Shown one piece after another: positions 10,238 through 19,473 of a DNA stretch of 23,183 bases. The notes beneath the pieces are model-generated. The model was given only the letters and a program-made list of their open reading frames with translations. It was not told where the DNA came from and ran no database searches. The stretch lies in the NCBI GenBank assembly GCA_049999725.1, contig JBNGIS010008496.1:69903-93085 (forward strand). Direction: 5' to 3'. The translations under genes and the position numbers were made by a program. The number at the start of each line of letters is the position of its first letter. Positions within the stretch are counted from its first letter, which is position 1. The stretch is from Haplomitrium mnioides (taxonomy: Eukaryota; Marchantiophyta; Haplomitriopsida; Calobryales).

Positions 10238-10261
10238 TTTTTAAACTATTCATCGACAGCC
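10238..10261 (+). promoter_or_regulatory. Putative core promoter of peptide gene 2
   Basis: TTTTTAAACTATTCATCGACAG is here, and a second TTTAAAA with TTGCATTCCCCC follows at 10197. CTATTCATC plus CAGCCT is shared with copy 1 (8286), and TTTAAAATTGCA resembles TTTTTAAATTGCAG before copy 3 (12084). From about 10247 to the peptide start there is no ATG. Confidence 0.42.
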
Positions 10262-10309
10262 TGGTTTCCTCCCAACAACACTGCTCTACTTCTCCCCAGC
10301 GTCAGATTC

Positions 10310-10411
10310 ATGGCCGCATCGGGACTCAATGACACGTTTGGCTACATTGGCGATGATTCAGCACCACCTTGGCTCACTTCTACGCATGCAGATGATGACG
10401 AGGAATCGTAG
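10310..10411 (+). CDS. Short acidic peptide, copy 2 (33 aa)
   Basis: This copy starts MAASGLN, has the core DTFGYIGDDSAPPWLTS and ends in DDDEES, three residues longer at the C-terminus and with one extra residue near each of two N-terminal positions. It shares LNDTFGY with copy 1 exactly but uses some different codons. Ser-Thr-His-Ala replaces the Ala-Ser-x-Gly before the acidic tail, so this is the most divergent C-terminus. An in-frame ATG at 10223 would add 29 residues that no other copy has and that lie before the nearer TATA-like element, so 10310 was chosen. AATAAAA at 10551 could serve as its poly(A) signal, giving an mRNA of about 300 nt. Function is unknown. Confidence 0.7.
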   Translation: MAASGLNDTFGYIGDDSAPPWLTSTHADDDEES

Positions 10412-10550
10412 CAGTGAATAACATCCAATCCACTTTCTTCGGCTGCTCAGCTCAATCGCAAATAGATCGAGTTCAGAAGAGCAAGTTCAGAATCTTGCAT
10501 CTTTGACTTTATGCAAGCGACTCTTTAACCTGCAGCAGGAAAAGGATTTC

Positions 10551-10557
10551 AATAAAA
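10551..10557 (+). terminator. Possible poly(A) signal of peptide gene 2
   Basis: AATAAAA lies 140 bp after the stop of copy 2, followed by T-rich sequence at 10586-10600. Plant poly(A) signals are loose, so this is suggestive only. Confidence 0.35.
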
Positions 10558-11430
10558 ACCTTCTTCATCATACTAGCAGCATCTAATTTTTTTCCGTTCA
10601 GCTTTCATGAAAATTGCTTAGAGATTCTGGAAGCTCGATCTTTGGCACATCTGGAGTGACTACTGCCTCAACAGTGGTGCAAGCAACGAATCGAAGGAGC
10701 TTTCTTCGTCTTACTAGCTAAGTGTGCGCAACATGGAATTTCCAAAGGAAACTGAGCTCAATTCTGGCGAAATTCCGAGTGATCCTTGGTGATTCTTCAA
10801 CAACGTTGCAGCTGCAGCAATGAGGTCTCTATGTACATCGATTTCATTGTAAATCGATTTCATGTTCGCAACATCGAGTTCAGTCTCAACGGACACAGTG
10901 CAGTTTCTTGCCTACTACAGTTCTGTCAAAATCAAGTTAATAACCCAGGATGTGTGGTCGTTCTTTGTCCGTCAAGATATCAAGTGTCCCATTGGACAAT
11001 TACTTTAACAAAGAAAGGCTCATGGTGCGAATAACAGCCGCCATTTACTTTAAGTTAAGTGCAAGAAACTTTAAAGTAAGACTCTTGGGTACTGTACAGA
11101 ACAGCTGTTGTTTTCTTTCAAGGTGAGTATTTCCTCTCTACTCCGTACACATTTCAATGGCCCCACCATGTCATGACTTTTCGTTGTAATACAGTCAGCT
11201 TCCTCCGTACTGGCGATCCACAACGTTTCGTACGACCTTTCAAGTACGGTGGGTATTAATAAGTACTTCATTTTGAAAGTAGCCACGTGCGAATTGGGTG
11301 CCACGTCAGTTACGGTAATACGGTCTTCATAGCTTACCTACAAATTTTAGCGGCCACAGACTTGCCCTCCATTTGGAGGTGACTAACTGATGGTAACCAG
11401 TTCAGTTACACATAGGACGTAAGACTGCCA
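10558..11430. other. No gene seen; small hairpin and direct repeat
   Basis: ATCGATTTCAT occurs twice at about 10836-10862. A hairpin TTACTTTAAGTT...AACTTTAAAGTAA lies at 11044-11078. Frames of 60-82 codons show no family. CCACGTG, a G-box core, is at about 11282. Confidence 0.35.
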
Positions 11431-11431
11431 T

Positions 11432-11557
11432 CCAAGAGTCCATATAAGCATGTTTAGATGAACGTGAAATCCGTCGGTCCCGCCAAGAGTCCATCTAAGC
11501 ATATTTAGATGTTCTACAGGCTAATCGAAGCATGGTTATATGAGGTCCGTCAGTCTG
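11432..11557 (+). repeat. Tandem 50-bp units with palindromic core
   Basis: CCAAGAGTCCATATAAGCAT begins at 11432 and again, with one change, at 11482; both are followed by (A/G)TTTAGATG. A partial third unit (GAAGCATGGTTATATGAGGT, then CCGTCAGTC) ends at about 11557. TCTAAGCATATTTAGA in the second unit is nearly palindromic. It lies about 600 bp before peptide copy 3. Confidence 0.8.
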
Positions 11558-12083
11558 TACTGCATGTTGTTATAGGCACGATGCTATTCATTACAGTCTG
11601 AAAACTTGTCAACAAGATGTTTCAATTTCTTTAACTTGTAGCACGGTGGCTATGGCGGCGCCGGATTGTATACCAGAGTGTAGTGGGGGAGGAACTATCT
11701 TTGACCTGAATCCTTGTCGGGCATCCTATATGGAAGCCAGTGTGATGTTTGCTGATGTAATCAATTCTACAAAACAATTGTGGAAAATCACACTAGTACC
11801 GTGGAATGTCTATGATGAAGAAAAAGTATGCAGGAGGACGACTCGAATTGTTCCACGTCTCCTGTGCCTACGCGCTGTGCATTTTGACCGAGAAAAGTCT
11901 CTTCTTCCTGTCTTGTTGTCAGGCTCATAAATGTATTCCTGGCACATGGCAACATTCACAACTCGTTCACTTGATATCATCGGTTCTCCGGTGCCTTTTC
12001 GGATCTTGCAAGCGACATCTGAAAAGCCGAGACGTATAGCTCCATTGTTACCCAGAAAATCGGTGTAAACTTCAAGTGGCTCG
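11558..12083. other. No recognisable gene
   Basis: A 94-codon frame at 11646-11930 contains no motif I know and overlaps a 77-codon frame. It has no homologue before the other peptide copies. Treated as noncoding. Confidence 0.35.
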
Positions 12084-12091
12084 TTTTTAAA
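12084..12091 (+). promoter_or_regulatory. TATA-like element of peptide gene 3
   Basis: TTTTTAAA followed by TTGCAG resembles TTTAAAATTGCA at 10197 before copy 2. It is only 54 bp before the ATG, which leaves a short leader of perhaps 25-30 nt. No ATG occurs between. Confidence 0.38.
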
Positions 12092-12144
12092 TTGCAGATT
12101 TCACTCACAGTGCTGAATCGACTACTCGTAGAAACACTTTTCAC

Positions 12145-12231
12145 ATGGCAGAGACACTCATGGACACGTTCAGTTACGTTGATGATTCAACTCCCGCCTG
12201 GCTCACAGCTTCGAGAGGAGATGATGACTGA
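12145..12231 (+). CDS. Short acidic peptide, copy 3 (28 aa)
   Basis: Starts MAETLM, core DTFSYVDDSTPAWLTAS, ends RGDDD. The second Pro of the PPW motif is Ala here, and Gly before the Asp-Ser is Asp. The upstream frame is closed by a stop at 12088-12090 with no ATG in between, so the peptide start is fixed. This strongly argues that the family is a stand-alone short gene rather than the tail of a larger frame. It differs from copies 1, 2 and 4 by synonymous changes in most of the shared residues. It ends with TGA, while the other three use TAG. Function unknown. Confidence 0.74.
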   Translation: MAETLMDTFSYVDDSTPAWLTASRGDDD

Positions 12232-14196
12232 AGGAATATAGTCCAAATTTTACTTCCACATCAGATTCTAAGCGCAGACCCAAAGGGTGCGATTCTATTA
12301 CAGTCTCACCGATCAAATTGAAGACGTTGCGTTTTGACAAGGATGCACCTCTGGAGAACCAAACTCCGCTGACCTGCAACAGCTTGTAGCAGCTTCACAT
12401 CCTTTCGTTAGTGAGAACAGCTTGATCTCCGAGTAGATGAAGCAAGAAAATTTTGTCATCATCAATCTCTCGCCATTGCGAGAATCCAACTCAATGAACA
12501 AAATCAATACTATGTCTGCACGACCGTCGCAGATTCTCGTACTGAATTTGATTGTCTTAATGAACTACTTTATCATGTTCAGTTCCTTGGAGCTTTACAG
12601 CGCCTCCGGCGTTCGTGACAAATCTAAATAAGGGAACACTTTAGTGCGAGAAACATTATTCCTGAACTGCAAAATGGCCATCATAAATTGTGCGGTCGCT
12701 CAAGAATCTAATGCATTCAAGAGTAGATCTAACCCTTTGCAATGTGGCTAGTTTTCGATATGAAACGGGAAACGATTGATGAATCCTAGAGTAGACAACG
12801 ATAATTTTCGATCAAATTATGGCTAGAGTCAGGGGAGAGCGATTGACAATTTTAGAGATCAGGATTGACAGGGTTCATTAAGTGACAATCAAATCCTGTA
12901 GTGTTAAAGCAGTTTCGAATACACAGCAGGAGATTCTATGAGTAAAACTTGGCAAGCAGGCCTAGGGCCTGCAAGTGGCACTGTGGACATATCGAACGAG
13001 TTTCTCAAATTTTGAAAGTGCTAGGTTTCGCTTTCGACTTGAACGTAATGTTAACAAGGTCTAGTATTCAAGCTGAGATAAATTAGGAATTGACTATTTC
13101 AACCTTCGTGAAATTTGACGAGAACGTTCATTCCAAATTCATTTGTAGGAGCGATTTCGTACTCAGGTCTATCAGTTACGCCCAAGCTTGTGAAGAACAA
13201 GAAACTTGCTCGCCTTATGAACAGGTCCTTTCAGTGTGGTGCTACAGTGATGAGTGAATCCATTTTTTCTAGCTTTTCTTTTTCGAACAAAAAAAGGCTA
13301 CAAGTCTGGGACTCGAATCAAATTCTGCTTCACATCCTTTCTTGTTTCTGTTTTACAGTCAAACTTCGAGACTAGGTCCATCTGTAAACATTCTACTTCA
13401 AGCATTCCTCAGACTGGTGATAAGGCTTCGGATATCATGGCATTCAATTTGGGAAGTGAAACAGGATCTGACTGCCGATAAAGAAACTCTCGATGTCGAT
13501 CTTGCCAGGGTTGATGTTTACAATTTTGCAATTGTAGGGAAAATCTAACACGATTCTCGGGTCACAGGAATCATGGAATGTCTTTTGTCCCTTGTTGTCA
13601 TTTTTAAGTCAGATGAAGTTGTCAAAAACTGACGTTTGACTCGTTTGAACATAGATGTGCCTTGCACTGTTCGAGTCGCAAATCATGCAACGTGCGTCTA
13701 TTCATGGTACTTCGCTAATCTCTCTTATGATTCGCTTTCTATTTCTGAACCGATACCACAACATTTGTGGACAATATCAAGCAAATATAATGTAGCCCAG
13801 AGAATCGAAAGCTGCAAACTCCCGTGCCGTTCGACGTACTGAAGTCTCGCAGTGGTCAGTTCACGCGTTACCGATACCAGTGAACAATTGACCGTGTTTT
13901 CTCCAAATCTGAACGCTGGAGCACAAATTTTCTGCGACCACCAGGCTTGGGAACAACTGAGCACAGCAACCTGTCGATAATTTCTGCAGTGTGGCTTGGC
14001 CGAGCTGTGTTACTTGAATCATATGAAGCTCGCTGTCAAGAAAACCTCCGACATTTTGCGCAGGCATAATTGAATTAATAGTGGGCGAATAGTTTGTGAG
14101 TACGGTATGCACGGCTAGTCCTTCACTTGCTTCTTTCGGCATGTCGTGCAGACCTGGCTGAGCAAACTTTCTCGTAGGAACCTCTTAAGTGGGTGG
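12232..14196. other. Long stretch without a recognisable gene
   Basis: If the spacing of copies 1-3 (about 1.84 kb) continued, a further copy would fall near 13.98 kb, but none is seen there. TACAATTTTGCAATTGTA at 13518-13535 is a small perfect stem. Frames up to 93 codons on both strands match nothing I know. Confidence 0.35.
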
Positions 14197-14204
14197 TATA
14201 AAAC
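14197..14204 (+). promoter_or_regulatory. TATA-like element with ATG-free downstream sequence
   Basis: GTATAAAACCC is a good TATA match. No ATG follows for about 255 bp, until 14457, which opens a 23-codon frame. The pattern resembles the peptide-gene leaders, but the frame is not a family member. Confidence 0.35.
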
Positions 14205-14456
14205 CCTGTCTTGCTGTCCATATTCTCTAGTTGAAGGTCAGTCAGCAATCTCTATCCACCTGTTACATTGGGTGTAACCAATTTAGCCTTGGGAAATATA
14301 ACTGTTTGGTGAATTCGTAATAGGACCTTGGAATTGAACTAGCTTTGGAAAGACAGGGAGCTGTTGATCCACACTACTCTTGACGAGATTTGCTCTGGGA
14401 GCCCCTTACTCTAAGGAACACCCTCAAAAATCATCGGGCCAATTGTTCTTGCTCAC

Positions 14457-14528
14457 ATGTTTCCCGGATGTTCTGGTTTTGCTAAGCCGAACAAGTTTCG
14501 TTTTTCTACATGTGAAGGGCACCCTTGA
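14457..14528 (+). CDS. Doubtful 23-aa ORF after an ATG-free leader
   Basis: The peptide begins MFPGCSGFAK, has two Cys and ends in Pro before TGA. It is the first ATG after the TATA-like element at 14197. It shows no similarity to the acidic peptide family, being basic rather than acidic. It is listed only because of its position between copies 3 and 4 and the unusually long ATG-free leader. A chance ORF is the more likely reading. Confidence 0.12.
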   Translation: MFPGCSGFAKPNKFRFSTCEGHP

Positions 14529-14608
14529 AACATTTGCTAGAAGTTGTACTTGCAGACCTTGTGGCATTAGAGAGCTCGTTGTGGAGCTCAGTCAAATTCT
14601 ATCCTAGC

Positions 14609-15345
14609 TATTCTCTGACGGACTACCACAGCAATTCAATCCTCCGACATTGAAATTCATCGCGTGATGGTTGGAACAGCGAAACAGATTTGAGACAAGG
14701 AGCAGGAGCAGGTACCGTTATTGGAGCAGTCAAGTTTCCTATCTGACTGTGGCAAAGAACCGGGATAAGTAGGAATTCCTGGAACTTTCTGTGAAGATTT
14801 CTTGATCATTTTGGCTAATGCAATAAAGAGAAANNNNNNNNNNTTCTGTGAAGATTTCTTGATCATTTTGGCTAATGCAATAAAGAGAAAGCTAGTCTCT
14901 GACTGACTACCACAGCGATTCAATCCTCCCACATTGAAATTCATCGCCTGATGGATCGAAACAGCGAAACAGATTCGAGACAAGAAGCAGGAGCAGGTAC
15001 CGTTATTGGAGCAGTCTAGTTTCCTATCTGACTCTGGCAAAGAACCGGGATAAGTAGGAATTCTTGGAGCTTCTGTGAAGATTTTTTTGATCATTTTGGC
15101 TAATGCAATAAAGAGAAATCTATTCTCTAACTGACTACCACAGCGATTCAATCCTGCGACATTGAAATTCATCGCCTGATGGATCGGAACAGCGAAACAG
15201 ATTCGAGACAAGAGGCAGGAGCAGGTACCGTTCTTGGAGCAATAAAGTTTCCTATCTGACTCTGTTAAAGAACCGGGATAAGTAGGAATTCCTGGAACTT
15301 CTGTGAAGATTTTTTGATCATTTTGGCTAATGCAATAAAGAGAAA
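14609..15345. repeat. Tandem array, three units of about 228 bp
   Basis: Units start near 14609, 14893 and 15121. Shared blocks include GACTACCACAGC(A/G)ATTCAATCC, GGAGCAGGAGCAGGTACCGT-like sequence, AAAGAACCGGGATAAGTAGG and TTTTGGCTAATGCAATAAAG. Units 2 and 3 are offset by 228 bp. Unit 1 is longer because it contains the gap at 14834-14843 and a repeated 47-bp piece after it. A minus-strand frame (14657-15211) stays open because 228 is divisible by three, but nothing else supports a protein. Confidence 0.93.
14834..14843. other. Assembly gap (10 N) with duplicated flanks
   Basis: The 47 bp before the gap, from TTCTGTGAAG to AATAAAGAGAAA, is repeated exactly right after it. Removing the gap and one copy restores the spacing of about 228 bp between units 1 and 2. 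The gap is therefore most likely two contig ends that overlap but were not merged. Confidence 0.9.
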
Positions 15346-16838
15346 GCTTCTTGAAGACCTCCCATAATCACCTCACCTGCAAGCTCGTGGAACCTCCAGG
15401 TTTAGCGGTAACCCTGACTCTCAATTCGGCGAAGTTCAAGCTGTGATGCTGTAGTGTGCAGCCAGATTTTCTAAAGCGTTCCCAACCCGTTTCTGGCATC
15501 TATCCTAAAGCAGCAACCCTGCGTATTGCTTGAAAACAACGGGTAGATTGCAATCGCTCGTACAACAAAACTCCTTATAAAAATGAACGACACTTCAGTC
15601 ACAACTTTGTCCCTGTGAAAAAATAGGGGCAATGGCCGCAGTGGCCCGGCAAACATTTTCACAATCCTCCCGCTCCTGAGCACTCTACAAATGCTTAATG
15701 TATCATCCGTTTCCTTCAACCAAAACACGAGTTCCTACACTGGTACCAGTTGTAACTCTGCTTTTTTGCCCAATCACTGTAGAACTTCGCAATCGGTACT
15801 TCACGTTGCTAAGAGTTACCGGACGGAAAACCTTGGGTTCCTAAATCTGGCCTCGTTCCCCGTCCTACAAGTTTTCGAACGCTATGTTACTTGCGTTCCG
15901 TACCAGTTTCCTAAATCTCCGTTAGTTTTCCAACACCAGCATCTTGTTATGTTTCTGCCCCAAACGCCCGTGAACACGAAGACACCTTGTTCGTGTCAAG
16001 CTCAGCTCTTGGTTATGAACCATACTCAGATCCTTCTCTGTTCTCTTGATTGTGAGAAACCATTGCGCTCGACAGGCAAGCTCATCGATCGATTTGTCAG
16101 TTCCCTCACTAATCCGGCCTGGACATGGTTTCATTTTGACAGAAAGACATCAATTTAGCAGAACTGACATAAATGCGATGTACCCTGAGCCACGTCTCCT
16201 TGCCCATTGGAAGCCTTTCCTTCGTGGAGGTCTCTTGAACTGTTGATGTGAAAGGATACGTGACTGTCACGCATGTTGAAACTCTGGTAAATGTATGCCA
16301 ATTAGCAAGACGTGACATTTCTTCGTCTGCTTCTCGAGAAACGTGCTCTGATTCAACCCAGCTTCTACATGAAGCATAAGCAACCCACCCACCTCTGAAC
16401 TCACCGTTCGCATATGCTCCAGATTGCAAACAAGAAGAAACAGTCCAGCCTAGTATGTGCGAGCCAGCAGGATCAGCTTTTCTAGTGTTGGAAGCCGTAC
16501 CCCTCTGACCCAGCATCAACGAGCTCGGACCCTTCTGAGGAGAGAGAATTTTTTGACTCCGGTCAAGTCCGAAAGCTGCATTGTAGTACTCAACATGGGG
16601 GTCCACACCTTACTTCGTCACTTGCATCCGGTTGAGATTTGAGAGAATGACACTGGGTTCTTTCCTTGGACATGACATGCTTCTGATGGTCAAGGATGAG
16701 GGTGCGACGTTACGTGAATCATCATGTTGCTTCTTCTGGGGGTTTCGGTGAGAGTCGTCCAATATATCACATGGTTTCAACAATTTCCTAGCTTGAGGGT
16801 GGTAAATGTCTCTTGGCTCGTGCAAAGCTTCTGGTTGC
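15346..16838. other. No recognisable gene
   Basis: Two longer frames occur, 155 codons at 15691-16158 (plus) and 165 codons at 16109-16606 (minus). Neither shows a domain, a signal peptide or repeats, and several overlapping frames exist on both strands. I treat them as chance. Confidence 0.35.
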
Positions 16839-16845
16839 TATAAAT
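16839..16845 (+). promoter_or_regulatory. TATA box of peptide gene 4
   Basis: TATAAAT is the best TATA match among the four peptide copies. The 170 bp between it and the peptide start contain no ATG apart from the one overlapping the box itself, and the peptide frame is closed by TGA at 16969-16971. Confidence 0.45.
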
Positions 16846-17016
16846 GACACCTTTCCATACCCTTTCGACAAAAATTTCAACCTGTTTTCTACTTCCGTCT
16901 CTGCGGTTGAACTCAGTTGCCGACAATTGTTGTCAGATTGTGATCACATCAGTTTTAAGTTCTGAATCTGAAATCCGGTATTCAATAGCGTTATCGTCCG
17001 TCTCAGCTCGAGCCAA

Positions 17017-17103
17017 ATGCCGGAGCCATTAGGGAGCACCTTCAGTTATAGTGGGGATTCTCTACCTCCCTGGCTCACCGCTTCGAATGGCGACGATGAT
17101 TAG
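17017..17103 (+). CDS. Short acidic peptide, copy 4 (28 aa)
   Basis: Starts MPEPLG, core STFSYSGDSLPPWLTAS, ends NGDDD. It matches copy 1 exactly over PPWLTASNGDDD, but with different codons for Leu, Thr, Ser, Asn, Gly and Asp. The Asp before Thr-Phe is Ser here, and the start context is weaker (CCAAATGCC). The upstream in-frame stop at 16969 with no ATG in between fixes the start. It is 4.9 kb from copy 3, whereas copies 1-3 are about 1.84 kb apart. A 60-bp tandem repeat begins 290 bp downstream. Function unknown. Confidence 0.74.
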   Translation: MPEPLGSTFSYSGDSLPPWLTASNGDDD

Positions 17104-17394
17104 GCAGATTTCGCTCAAAGTTTCTGAAATTGGGAACTTCCACAACATATGCTCTGCGAGAGAACAACGAACTGGAATTCATCACGATGAACTCGAGAGT
17201 TTCGCAGGAAGTGCATCCGACCGTAAATTAGATCATCACGTTCTCGAAAATCCAATGACGAGGCAAGCGGTGGTTCAATCTACGCGTCCAATGACAAGGC
17301 GTTGCTTCATGAGCTTCCTAGAATGTAGTCCACAGACGTCTGCGAAACAACATTACCACAAGAACAGGAGACATAGTACTCATTCAGACCGATG

Positions 17395-17760
17395 GGAGAG
17401 AAATTATACACCTCATGGTGAATTCAATCCACAACGGAAATTTGTGGGCCGATTGAAGAAGAACTGTTCGACTCGTGGTGAACCCAATTCACAATGGGAA
17501 TTTGTGGTCCGATTGAGGAGAAATTGTTAGTCTCATGGTGAACTAAATCCACAACGGACATGTGCTTGTGGGCCAATTGAAGAGAAACTGTTCGTCTCAT
17601 GGTGACCACAATCCACCATGAAATTTAGCGCAGAGAAATTATACACCTCATGGGGAGTTCATTTCACCACGGAATGTTTTCTGGGCCGCTCGAAGGGAAA
17701 TTATACATCTCAAGGCGAATTCAACTCACCACGGACATTTGTGAATCGAAGGACGAGTGA
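17395..17760 (+). repeat. Tandem 60-bp repeat, six variant units
   Basis: The unit runs from (A/G)AA(A/C)TTATACACCTCATGGTG through (A/G)ATTCAATCCACAACGG to TTTGTGGGCCGATTGAAG. Units begin at 17401, 17461, 17521, about 17585, 17636 and 17698; the first three are exactly 60 bp apart and later ones vary by indels. In one frame the first two units read as 20-residue repeats (NYTPHGEFNPQRKF type), but a TAG ends the frame in unit 3 and later indels shift it. Noncoding repeat is the best reading, with a decayed repeat protein as the alternative. Confidence 0.9.
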
Positions 17761-19030
17761 ATTCAATCCACTCTGCCAACAGCAGCTCAAAAGACGTAGA
17801 GGTGCCGAATCCGAACGCGTCAAAGTTATGCGCAGCTGCATCGATTACTCCATCTACCTATTTATTGGAACTGTACCAGTCGAGAATTCACTCCAGCAAA
17901 GACTCTTGCCAACCGACGGAAACGGAACTCAATGCGCGCAAGGAAGTGTCACGGTACCGAATCAGCACCCGTCAAAATGATACTTTACTACAGCAGCGCT
18001 TAATCCATCTATCAATTCATTGAAATTCTACTGTTCAAGAATCCTGACACGAGTCTCCATGCAAACTAGATTTTGCTTGTTCACGTTGAGATGCCATGAA
18101 GTACAATCGTTTCCATTTTTGGATAAAACAGATCGGTACAAGTGCATCGCTGAGATTCAACTTGTGACAAGTTTCGCATAGCAAACCGAGTGTGTAAGTT
18201 AATGGCACAAATAGTTGCTTATCTGAATCAAATTTGAGGTTCCTTCGTGCACACGAGGAAAGTTTTCATCGAGCATTTCTAAATGTGTACTATATTGGAC
18301 AGTTGTCTGAGTTAGTAGTCACGTGTCACTGAATTCTTCGAGCATTTCTTTAGTCTGTTAGGCCAAACTATTCCAGAAAGCATCGTCCTCTGTAATTGTA
18401 TAGGAAAGCCTCCGAACAAGAGGCAAACATTTGCTGGAATTACTGTCAGACGAATGAAGAGCCGACGTAGTAGCTATCGACTTGTTATCCTTCCGACAGC
18501 AGTTTGTGGATCATAAAAGCGCACCGACTTTCGGGTAGCATACTGTCTGTTATTTTGACCTTGTTTCTCGGGGATGAAATGTGTTACGGAAGAGTTTGTG
18601 AGTTGTCAAAACTGTGGTTTGTGGTTGCTGATTGTATGTGCACCGAATCACAAATGAGCACAATCAAGAGAGATTTCTCACATGAAACTTCCACATTTGA
18701 GAGCAATCTTGTGAAGGGCTACAAAGCACGCCTACACCTTCGAACCTTCGAGGTTGTCTGCGGAAGGGACTAAGCTTTTGATATCTGTCCAAACATGTGC
18801 ACGAGTCTTACGGACTGCGGGCAGCAGTGTCACAATACAGAGATTGGCTAACACCAATGCTCTGCCTGCCTACTCAATTTACACCACCACCAACAAAAGC
18901 TCAAACTTCGACCCACGAAACTAGCTTACCAAAACGTAAAACATAAAGCAAGAACAGTAATGAAAATGTTTCTGCAAATGCAGTTCTCTCAGGGGATATT
19001 GTCAACAATGAGAATTCTTGAGCATTAGCC
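17761..19030. other. No recognisable gene
   Basis: The frames found here are under 120 codons and match nothing I know. The sequence is of mixed composition without an obvious repeat. Confidence 0.35.
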
Positions 19031-19033
19031 AAG

Positions 19034-19046
19034 TTAGGGTTAGGGG
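19034..19046 (-). promoter_or_regulatory. Telo-box-like motif upstream of the SAP gene
   Basis: TTAGGGTTAGGGG reads on the minus strand as a CCCTAACCCTAA-type telo-box. Such motifs are common in promoters of plant genes active in dividing cells. It lies about 430 bp before the start codon. Confidence 0.5.
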
Positions 19047-19440
19047 TTGGTTTCCCGATAGAAACTTCGATATAAGAACATGGTGGTTTTCATAACGAAC
19101 TCGAGGGAGAAAGAAGCGAAGAAGTGCGGAGCTGAAACCAGAGCGCATTTCCTGCTGCTGCTGGTGGACGATGTTTTGTGTCGGAGGAAACTAGTCGCCG
19201 TCTACCATCTGCCAAGAAGGAGCAGCTACGTATGGGAGTTACGCATAGGATTTGAAAATCGCCGGTAAAATAACTTGTCGGAGGCTGTGACATGCCATAT
19301 TTTTTCGTGGAAGACGCACTCGCTTTGGAGAGTGATTATTCATGGACAAGGGAGTCGTAAAGCGAGTTTTGCACGAACAGAAAAGGCGCTTCTCGTTGGA
19401 TCGCAAGACGTCGGAGCTTTGAAGTGTTGGAATTCGGCGG

Positions 19441-19452
19441 GTTAGGGTTTTA
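19441..19452 (-). promoter_or_regulatory. Telo-box next to the SAP gene start
   Basis: GTTAGGGTTTTA contains the reverse of AAACCCTAA, the plant telo-box, 22 bp before the ATG at 19474. It probably lies in the 5' UTR. This placement is typical of plant genes for translation and RNA handling. Confidence 0.55.
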
Positions 19453-19473
19453 GAGTTGTGGAAGGTAACAAGA

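Noticed and set aside
14657-15211. 184-codon minus-strand frame with Cys-rich repeats
   Set aside because: It follows from a tandem unit divisible by three, crosses an assembly gap and has no recognisable domain.
16109-16606. 165-codon minus-strand frame
   Set aside because: No domain, no plausible promoter or splice context, and it overlaps a plus-strand frame of similar length.
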